Translations under genes and position numbers: made by a program
Notes under the pieces: generated by a model
Told to the model about the DNA's origin: nothing
The model's input: the letters and a program-made list of their open reading frames with translations, nothing else
Database searches by the model: none
Source: Halostella salina
Lineage (GTDB): Archaea > Halobacteriota > Halobacteria > Halobacteriales > Natronoarchaeaceae
Reading direction: 5' to 3'
NCBI RefSeq assembly: GCF_003675855.1
Contig: NZ_RCIH01000010.1
Coordinates: forward strand, 49,343-113,342
Length of the DNA: 64,000 nucleotides
Shown: piece after piece, positions 58,224 through 64,000 of the stretch
Numbering within the stretch: position 1 is the first letter of the stretch
How the letters are laid out: each line of letters opens with the position of its first letter

Positions 58224-60164
58224 GTGACCGACCCCGACGAACGCGACACGCCGCCCGCCGACCCCGACGACCCGGAGACATCCCCTGCCGACTCTGACGA
58301 GCCGGAGACGCAACCTTCCGAGCCTGCTGCGTCGGCCGACGACTCCGACGTGCCCGATGACGCCGGAACGGTGTCGCTGGACGCGTTCCACGACGCGCTG
58401 GAGGACGCGACCCGCCCCGTCGTGACGGCCAGCGAGGTGGCGCGGACGCTCGGCTGTTCGCAGGCCGAGGCGACCGAGGCGCTTGCCGACCTCGCGAGCG
58501 CCGGGGACGTGGAGCGCCTCGACGTGGAGACCGACCCGGTCGTCTGGTTCCCGTCGGACTGGGCAGCCGTCGCCGAGCGCGAGCGCGTCACGCTCTTCCC
58601 CGAGCGCCGGGAGGTGGTCGTCGACAGCCCGACGCAGTTCACCCGGGCGCAGCTGTCGCAGTTCGCCCACCTCACCGACGCGAACGGCTCCGGGGGGTAC
58701 CTGTACGAGATCCGCCGGGAGGACGTGTGGCAGGCACCGTACGAGGCGCTCGACGACCTGCTCGGGACCGTCCGCCAGGTGCTCCCCGAGCCGGCCCCGG
58801 GCCTGGCGGAGTGGATCGAGGACCAGTGGAAGCGCGCCCACCAGTTCGTCCTCCGGACCCACGAGGACGGCTACACCGTGCTGGAAGCCGCCAGCGACGA
58901 CCTGATGGGCAACGTCGCCCGGCAGCGCCTCGACGACGGCCAGTTGCGCGCCCCCATCGAGGACGACGTGAGCTGGGTGGCTGAAGGGCGCGTCGCCGAG
59001 GTCAAGCGCGTCCTCTACGAGGCGGGCTACCCGGTGCAGGACGAGCGCGACCTGGACGAGGGGGACGACCTCGACGTCGACCTGCGCGTCGACCTCCGGG
59101 GGTACCAGCGCGAGTGGGTCCGGGAGTTCACCGACGTGAAGTCGGGCGTGCTCGTCGGGCCGCCGGGGAGCGGCAAGACCGTCGCGGCGCTCGGCGTGCT
59201 GGAGGCGGTCGGCGGCGAGACGCTGATCCTCGTGCCGAACCGCGAACTGGCGACCCAGTGGCGCGACGAGATACTGGCGCGGACGACGCTCTCCGAGGCG
59301 CAGGTCGGCGAGTACCACGGCGGGAAAAAGGAGGTCCGCCCGGTCACGATCGCGACCTACCAGACCGCCGGGATGGACCGCCACCGCCAGCTGTTCGACG
59401 AGCGGCGCTGGGGGCTGATCGTGTACGACGAAGTCCACCACGTGCCGGCGACGGTGTACCGGCGTAGTGCGGATCTCCAGACCAAACACCGCCTCGGCCT
59501 GTCGGCGACGCCGATCCGCGAGGACGACCGCGAGAAGGACATCTTTACGCTGATCGGGCCGCCGATCGGCACCGACTGGGACGCGCTGTTCGACGCCGGC
59601 TTCGTGCAGGAGCCGGAGGTGGAGATCCGGTACGTCCCGTGGGACAGCGACGAGCGCCAGCGGGAGCACGCGAGCACGAGCGGCCACGACCGCCGGCAGG
59701 TCGCGGCGACGAACCCGGCGAAGCTCCGGGAGGTCCGCCACCTGCTCGCGACCCACCGCGACGCGAAGGCGCTGATCTTCGTCGAGTATCTGGACCACGG
59801 CGAGGCGCTCGCCGAGGCGCTGTCGGTCCCGTTCCTCAGCGGCGAGACGCGCCACGCCCGCCGCGAGAAGCTGCTCTCGGAGTTCCGCCACGGCCAGCGC
59901 GACACGCTCGTCGTCTCCCGGGTCGGCGACGAGGGGATCGACCTGCCGGATGCGGATCTGGTGGTCGTCGCTTCCGGTCTCGGCGGCTCCCGTCGGCAGG
60001 GCGCACAGCGGGCCGGCCGGGCGATGCGCCCGGCGGGCAACGCGCTGGTCTTCGTGCTCGCCACGCGGGGCACGACCGAGGAAGAGCACGCACAGCGACA
60101 GCTCCAGCACCTCTCGGCGAAGGGGATCCGCGTCCGGGAGCGGGACGCGGAGACGCTCGACTAG
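58224..60164 (+). CDS. XPB/Rad25-type DNA helicase
   Basis: A 646-residue superfamily 2 helicase starting with GTG 58224. The N-terminal 60 residues are acidic and disordered. About 60-105 is a winged helix (VVTASEVARTLGCSQAEATE). Then a damage-recognition-like region leads to the helicase core: Q-region LRGYQREWVREF, Walker A GVLVGPPGSGKTVAALGVLE, TLILVPNRELATQWRDEIL, Walker B GLIVYDEVHHVPATVYRRSA (DEVH), LGLSATPIREDDREKD, and motif VI GSRRQGAQRAGRAMRP. Known role: DNA opening in repair or transcription. Single gene between the membrane protein and the response regulator. Confidence 0.9.
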   Translation: MTDPDERDTPPADPDDPETSPADSDEPETQPSEPAASADDSDVPDDAGTVSLDAFHDALEDATRPVVTASEVARTLGCSQAEATEALADLASAGDVERLDVETDPVVWFPSDWAAVAERERVTLFPERREVVVDSPTQFTRAQLSQFAHLTDANGSGGYLYEIRREDVWQAPYEALDDLLGTVRQVLPEPAPGLAEWIEDQWKRAHQFVLRTHEDGYTVLEAASDDLMGNVARQRLDDGQLRAPIEDDVSWVAEGRVAEVKRVLYEAGYPVQDERDLDEGDDLDVDLRVDLRGYQREWVREFTDVKSGVLVGPPGSGKTVAALGVLEAVGGETLILVPNRELATQWRDEILARTTLSEAQVGEYHGGKKEVRPVTIATYQTAGMDRHRQLFDERRWGLIVYDEVHHVPATVYRRSADLQTKHRLGLSATPIREDDREKDIFTLIGPPIGTDWDALFDAGFVQEPEVEIRYVPWDSDERQREHASTSGHDRRQVAATNPAKLREVRHLLATHRDAKALIFVEYLDHGEALAEALSVPFLSGETRHARREKLLSEFRHGQRDTLVVSRVGDEGIDLPDADLVVVASGLGGSRRQGAQRAGRAMRPAGNALVFVLATRGTTEEEHAQRQLQHLSAKGIRVRERDAETLD

Positions 60165-60241
60165 CGTCGTATATTGTAACTGGTGTTATATGTAATGGCT
60201 CCGGCGAAAACGCTTTGAGGGGTAAGCGTAACGATACAACA

Positions 60242-60811
60242 ATGAGTCAGGGCGAGAGCCGTCCCTCCGTGATGGTCGTCGACGACGACGACCAGGTCCT
60301 CGACCTCTACGAGACGTGGCTGTCCGACGCGTACGACGTGCGAACGGCCTCCGGCGGCGACGAGGCGCTCGCGGTCGTCGACGAGTCCGTCGAGGTGTTG
60401 CTGCTCGACCGCCGGATGCCGGACCTGCCCGGCGACGCCGTGCTGGAGGAGGTCCGCGGCCGCGGCATCGACTGCCGTGTCGTCATGCTGACCGCCGTCG
60501 ACCCCGACGTCGACATCATCGACATGGAGTTCGACGCCTACGTGACCAAGCCGGTCGACCGCGAGGAGATCATCAGCACCGTCGAGACGATGGTCGCCCG
60601 GGGCAACTACGGCGAACTCCTGCAGGAGTACTTCGCGGTCGCCTCCAAGCGCGCGACGCTCGAGACGGAGTTCACGAATGCGGAACTGTCGGACAACGAC
60701 GACTACGCCGAACTCGTCGAGCGGGGCGAGGAGCTCCGCACCCAACTCGACGGGCTCCTGTCGGAACTGACCGAGTACGGCGACTTCGAGGGGGCGTTCG
60801 CGGACCTCTGA
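60242..60811 (+). CDS. HalX-type response regulator
   Basis: A 189-residue protein. A receiver domain (about residues 8-118) has the acidic pocket VMVVDDDDQVLDLYE, the phosphorylated Asp in VEVLLLDRRMPDLPGD, the conserved Thr in RVVMLTAVDPDVDI, and Lys in DAYVTKPVDREEI. The C-terminal helical HalX domain follows (ISTVETMVARGNYGELLQEY, RATLETEFTNAELSDNDDYA). HalX proteins act in haloarchaeal two-component signalling; no histidine kinase is adjacent. It lies just before the origin B region. Confidence 0.9.
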   Translation: MSQGESRPSVMVVDDDDQVLDLYETWLSDAYDVRTASGGDEALAVVDESVEVLLLDRRMPDLPGDAVLEEVRGRGIDCRVVMLTAVDPDVDIIDMEFDAYVTKPVDREEIISTVETMVARGNYGELLQEYFAVASKRATLETEFTNAELSDNDDYAELVERGEELRTQLDGLLSELTEYGDFEGAFADL

Positions 60812-60933
60812 CAGTTCTTTGAGGCCGTGTCTGAGGTCACTCTACTGCGCACCGGGCAAATAGCGGCCGATCTCTCGGTCTTGCCGAATATAACGTATTC
60901 GAGAAGAGCTTCTGATCGAAGCTCGGACACCCC

Positions 60934-60957
60934 CACACCACTACTTCCGCTGTTCAG
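60934..60957 (-). repeat. Origin B box, left inverted copy
   Basis: CACACCACTACTTCCGCTGT followed by TCAG is the exact reverse complement of the 61947 box. It lies left of the IS6 element, while the main cluster lies to the right in the opposite orientation. Confidence 0.8.
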
Positions 60958-60964
60958 CGTGTTC

Positions 60965-61001
60965 TGCAACCCCTCCCGAGCCTTTCTCGGGAGGGGTTGC
61001 A
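60965..61001. other. Perfect 16-bp hairpin beside origin B
   Basis: TGCAACCCCTCCCGAG (60965-60980), loop CCTTT, CTCGGGAGGGGTTGCA (60986-61001). Smaller dyads GAGCTTC-TGATC-GAAGCTC (60906-60924), CGAATA-TAACG-TATTCG (60885-60901) and GCACT-AGCGC-AGTGC (61007-61021) lie close by. Could be an origin structure or a terminator for the HalX gene. Confidence 0.6.
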
Positions 61002-61068
61002 TCACGGCACTAGCGCAGTGCGGTTACTATTTTTAGCGGATTCACTTAAACTTGTGTATGGATGAGTG

Positions 61069-61765
61069 GGCGGTGTTCAGATAAGGATTGAAAGGTGAGG
61101 CGGGACGGTTTTCAGGTGTCCATGCCGGAAAACGCCCGCCTCGGCGGTAGTATCGACCAGATCGACTTAGAGTTTGTTGAACGAGAAGCGACACCGCGCC
61201 TGCTGATGAAGCTCAGTATTCAGCTGCATCTCGCTGGATTATCGCTCTCGAATACTGTTTCTATTCTTGAGGTATTCGGTGTCGAACGGGCACGGTCAAC
61301 CGTACATAACTGGGTTCACAAAGCCGATCTACAGCCCGAAGATGGACACAGCCCGGATCACATCGCAGTTGACGAGACCGTGATCCGACTTAATGACGAG
61401 CAATACTGGCTGTACGCCGCAGTCGATCCCAAAACCAACGAATTACTCCATACAACGCTTGAGCCAACCACAAACAAAGTGATCGCTCACTCGTTCTTCA
61501 CGAAGCTACGCGAGAAACACGACGTTGACGACGCCGTGTTTCTCATCGATGGCTCACTCTCGCTGAAAGACGCCTGTTCACGACACGGCCTCGATTTCCG
61601 ATACGAAAAACATGGAAATCGGAACAGTGTCGAACGTGTCTTTCGAGAAGTAAAACGACGAACATCTTCGTTTTCAAACTGTTTTAGCAATGCCGACGCA
61701 GACACAGCTGACGACTGGCTCAAATCGTTCAGCTTCGCATGGAATCAGCTAATCTGAACACTACC
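61069..61765 (+). mobile_element. IS6-family insertion sequence with 8-bp target duplication
   Basis: The 697-bp element has ends GGCGGTGTTCAGATAAG (left) and, inverted, GGTAGTGTTCAGATTAG (right). It is flanked by the direct repeat GATGAGTG (61061-61068 and 61766-61773). The 8-bp duplication and GG-starting inverted ends are typical of IS6. It sits inside the origin B repeat region. Confidence 0.88.
61122..61757 (+). CDS. IS6-family DDE transposase
   Basis: A 211-residue transposase. The N-terminal HTH includes LSIQLHLAGLSLSNTVSILE and the conserved ARSTVHNWVHKAD. The DDE core is HIAVDETVIRLNDEQYWLYA (first Asp), DAVFLIDGSLSLKDACSRHG (second Asp) and HGNRNSVERVFREVKRRTSS (Glu). It ends SFSNCFSNADADTADDWL. 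The length matches a complete haloarchaeal IS6 transposase. ATG 61122 starts the family-typical MPENARLGGSID. GC content is lower than in neighbours. It appears intact. Confidence 0.92.
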   Translation: MPENARLGGSIDQIDLEFVEREATPRLLMKLSIQLHLAGLSLSNTVSILEVFGVERARSTVHNWVHKADLQPEDGHSPDHIAVDETVIRLNDEQYWLYAAVDPKTNELLHTTLEPTTNKVIAHSFFTKLREKHDVDDAVFLIDGSLSLKDACSRHGLDFRYEKHGNRNSVERVFREVKRRTSSFSNCFSNADADTADDWLKSFSFAWNQLI

Positions 61766-61773
61766 GATGAGTG

Positions 61774-62250
61774 TAGGGAAGTTTCACAGAGGACCGCTAG
61801 CGCTAGCGACACTGCTGAACAGCGGAAGCGGTGGTGTGTCTCCTGTAGCTTGAACTGCGCACCTGCTGTGGATGGAGTATCCTCACGCGTTCGTTCGCCG
61901 GAACGGAACCGACGGTGTGAGCTGGCCATCGCCACGTCGATCGTCGCTGAACAGCGGAAGTAGTGGTGTGTCTCTCTCGACTAACAGCGGAGCCTGTGGT
62001 ATAAAGACCACTAGCCATGTCGGCTTGTTGCTGAACAGCGGAACCAGTGGTGTGGGGGAGTCATGGGGACAACGGAACCGTCAGTGTGTGGGACCGACCA
62101 GAGACAGCGGAAGTGGCGGTGTGTCCGCCGTGCTGAACAGCGGAAGTAGTGGTGTGAGTGGTGGTCGAGCAAAGACAGCGGAACCGGTGGTGTCCGGAAT
62201 TTATAAATAAAACGGGACAACGGAATCAGCGGAACCAAAGGTTAAGACCG
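61774..62250. other. Replication origin B repeat cluster
   Basis: Direct repeats with consensus CTGAACAGCGGAAGYRGTGG-TGTG, all facing right, occur at 61815-61838, 61947-61970, 62031-62054 and 62134-62157. Partial copies are at 61981-62001, 62068-62090, 62104-62124 and 62174-62193. AT-rich TTTATAAATAAAAC at 62200-62213 precedes the orc/cdc6 gene. Inverted copies lie at 60934-60957 and 63461-63484. The sequence differs completely from the origin A boxes. Confidence 0.85.
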
Positions 62251-63456
62251 ATGCCTGTCACCCTGTCCAGTATGGACGACGAATTCACGTTTGATCGGAA
62301 GGATTCGATCTTCCGCAATCGGAACGCGCTGACCGAGCATTGGACGCCGGACGAGCTGGTCGGACGCGACGCGGAACTTCGGGAGTATCACACCGCACTT
62401 CAGCCCGTGATTCAAAACGAGATCCCGAGTAACGTCTTTCTGTACGGGAAAAGCGGTGTCGGGAAAACGGCCGCGACACGGTTTCTCCTCCAACGGCTCG
62501 AACGGGACGCAGCCGACATCGAAGGATTGGATCTACACACAGTCGAGATCAACTGTGACGGGCTCAATTCCTCGTATCAGGCGGCGGTCCAACTCGTCAA
62601 CGAACTCCGGGAGCCGGGCGAGCAAATTTCCGACACCGGGCATCCCCAGGCGGCGGTGTACCGATTTCTGTTCAACGAACTCGATGCGCTCGGCGGGACC
62701 GTACTGCTCGTCCTCGACGAGGTCGACCACATTGAGGACGACTCCTTGCTGTACAAGCTCCCGCGTGCGCTGTCGAACGGTGACGTGGAGGACGTGCAAC
62801 TCGGTGTCATCGGGATCAGCAACGACCTGACGTTTCGGGAGCAACTGTCCTCGAAGGTTCGGTCGTCTCTGTGTGAAAAGGAGGTCTCGTTTTCGGCATA
62901 CAATGCGACCGAACTCCAGCAGGTGTTGCGCCAGCGCGAAAAAGTAGCGTTCAAAGAAGGCGTTGTTGACGACGGCGTGATCGAGTTATGTGCCGCTTTC
63001 GGTGCGAAAGACTCCGGGGACGCCCGGCAGGCGCTTGACTTGTTGCTGGAAGCCGGCGACATCGCCCGTTCGGAGAACGCCGAGAACGTGACGGAACGTC
63101 ACGTCGATCGCGCCCGGACGAAACTGGAGACCGATCAGGTTGAACAGGGAATTTCGAACCTCCCCGAACACGGGCAGTACGTTCTCTACGCGCTGACGCT
63201 GCTACACGAGGACGGCGACACGCCAGCCCGGACGAGGGACATCCACGACGTGTACGGGCTCGTCTGTGAGCGGGAAGGTGTCGAGCCCATATCGATGCGG
63301 TCCGTTCGCGAGCATCTCGCGGAGTTAATCCAACTCGGGATCGCTTCGTCGACGGTCAAAAACCGCGGTCAGGACGGCGGGAAGTTCAAAGAGCATACGC
63401 TGGACCAGTCGGTCGCCAGCGTTCAGGCCGGGCTGACGACGGTCCCCGAAGACTGA
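62251..63456 (+). CDS. Orc1/Cdc6-type initiator (origin B)
   Basis: A 401-residue AAA+ protein from ATG 62251 (401 residues), or 394 from ATG 62272 (MDDEFTFDRKDSIFRNRNAL). Walker A is NVFLYGKSGVGKTAATRFLL, Walker B is VLLVLDEVDHIEDDSLLYKL, sensor 1 is LGVIGISNDLTFREQLSSKV, and the lid is DSGDARQALDLLLEAGDIAR. A C-terminal winged helix follows (MRSVREHLAELIQLGIASST). Codon use is less GC-rich than the respiratory genes, suggesting separate ancestry from orc1 at 38836. It likely binds the repeats beside it. Confidence 0.94.
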   Translation: MPVTLSSMDDEFTFDRKDSIFRNRNALTEHWTPDELVGRDAELREYHTALQPVIQNEIPSNVFLYGKSGVGKTAATRFLLQRLERDAADIEGLDLHTVEINCDGLNSSYQAAVQLVNELREPGEQISDTGHPQAAVYRFLFNELDALGGTVLLVLDEVDHIEDDSLLYKLPRALSNGDVEDVQLGVIGISNDLTFREQLSSKVRSSLCEKEVSFSAYNATELQQVLRQREKVAFKEGVVDDGVIELCAAFGAKDSGDARQALDLLLEAGDIARSENAENVTERHVDRARTKLETDQVEQGISNLPEHGQYVLYALTLLHEDGDTPARTRDIHDVYGLVCEREGVEPISMRSVREHLAELIQLGIASSTVKNRGQDGGKFKEHTLDQSVASVQAGLTTVPED

Positions 63457-63460
63457 TCCT

Positions 63461-63484
63461 CACACCACGGGTTCCGCTGTTCGA
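63461..63484 (-). repeat. Origin B box, right inverted copy downstream of orc/cdc6
   Basis: CACACCACGGGTTCCGCTGT followed by TCGA is inverted relative to the main cluster. With the copy at 60934 it brackets the origin region. Confidence 0.7.
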
Positions 63485-63640
63485 CGGATCGGTAATCGCA
63501 CACGGGATGGATGTATCCTATTCGATTCTCGTTCTTTTCGACTCCGTATTCTCCTCACGTCCAGTCGAAAAACGTACAGTCACCCCGACTACAGTCGAAC
63601 CGTCGATACGATTATATCACAGGCGCGTCAACTGGAACCG

Positions 63641-64000
63641 ATGGCAAAGCGGCTCTCGACCGGCGTCACCGCCATCGACCGGAACCTCGACGGCGGCGTG
63701 CGCGCCGGCAGCGTGGTCGCGCTGCTGGCTCCGCCCGATAGCCAGAGCGAGCCGCTGCTACACGAGTTCATGGAGGAACGTCCGACCGCCTACATCACGA
63801 CGCTGCGGACCGAGCCGGCCGTTCGGGACGACCTGGAGCGCGTGCTCCGGACGGACGACTACTCGATCCAGTACGCCGGCATCGACACGCCGATCGACAA
63901 CGCCGGCCGCGTCGTCCAGCAGGTCGACGGGCAGGCAAACGTCGTCGTCGACACGCTGAACCCGCTGGAGGAGACCGGCGAGCGCAACCGCTACGTCAAC
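63641..64000 (+). CDS. RecA/KaiC-superfamily ATPase-like protein (partial, C-terminus off window)
   Basis: ATG 63641 opens 120 codons with no stop before the window end. The N-terminus MAKRLSTGVTAIDRNLDGGV matches the TG...LD.GGG.P.G-type start of RadA/KaiC-like proteins. The next segment, RAGSVVALLAPPDSQSEPLL, lies where Walker A should be but lacks GKT, as in haloarchaeal Rad55-like/transducer-related proteins. TATA-like ATTATATC is 23-30 bases before the ATG, indicating a leaderless transcript. Function undetermined. Confidence 0.7.
   Translation, partial: MAKRLSTGVTAIDRNLDGGVRAGSVVALLAPPDSQSEPLLHEFMEERPTAYITTLRTEPAVRDDLERVLRTDDYSIQYAGIDTPIDNAGRVVQQVDGQANVVVDTLNPLEETGERNRYVN

Overview
This is high-GC DNA from a halophilic archaeon (class Halobacteria). 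The evidence is acidic proteins, many Tat (twin-arginine) signals, three halocyanins, two Orc1/Cdc6 proteins, HalX and HalOD1 domains, a Bat-type regulator, and TATA boxes about 25-35 bases before many start codons. No rRNA, tRNA, ribosomal or other core genes were seen. Two origins, respiratory and surface-glycan genes and insertion elements together suggest a megaplasmid or an accessory chromosomal region; this is an inference.

Region 1 (1-20.6 kb) is a cell-surface polysaccharide or glycosylation locus. It holds two paralogous Tat-exported beta-helix proteins, DUF457 and DUF1616 membrane proteins, an alpha/alpha-toroid protein and a DUF354 protein. An eight-gene minus-strand operon (16894 to 8856) follows. 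Five of its genes match the steps from UDP-GlcNAc to a 2,3-diacetamido uronic acid: 6-dehydrogenase, 3-dehydrogenase, aminotransferase, N-acetyltransferase and 2-epimerase. The others are a GT2 glycosyltransferase, a deacetylase-like protein and a FemAB-like transferase. A phosphodiesterase with a second FemAB-like protein lies at 18.0-20.6 kb. A TAACAAAGG-type element recurs before several of these genes.

Region 2 (20.8-37.9 kb) is anaerobic respiration. It has copper nitrite reductase NirK, two heme-copper-oxidase-like membrane proteins, a cupin and a seven-gene operon. The operon encodes a type II molybdopterin oxidoreductase (alpha, beta, TorD-type chaperone, ethylbenzene-dehydrogenase-type heme subunit), a HEAT-repeat protein, a hypothetical protein and an Mrp ATPase fused to DUF2249.

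Region 3 (38-47 kb) holds replication origin A (seven ORB-like repeats around an AT-rich stretch, with orc1/cdc6), a two-domain halocyanin, a ZIP transporter, an aminotransferase, MetY and a PIN/AbrB toxin-antitoxin pair.

Region 4 (48-58 kb) joins back to respiration. It has two radical SAM/SPASM proteins, each beside a small candidate RiPP-like partner, a stand-alone HemA-dimerisation-type protein, three small DUF2249 proteins, a TnpB element, a Bat-type regulator, halocyanins, HTH/small-membrane-protein modules and a cysK remnant.

Region 5 (58-64 kb) holds an XPB-type helicase, a HalX response regulator and origin B. Origin B has a different repeat family, its own orc/cdc6, and an IS6 element inserted with an 8-bp target duplication.

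Two palindromic motifs tie regions 2-4 together. CGAAYRTGTTCG lies mostly with its centre 44-48 bases before start codons. GTTYYCAG-N3-CTGRGAAC is a 19-bp dyad 49-69 bases (one copy 90) before nirK, the molybdoenzyme operon, all three halocyanins and a radical SAM operon. They look like binding sites of one or two anaerobic-respiration regulators.
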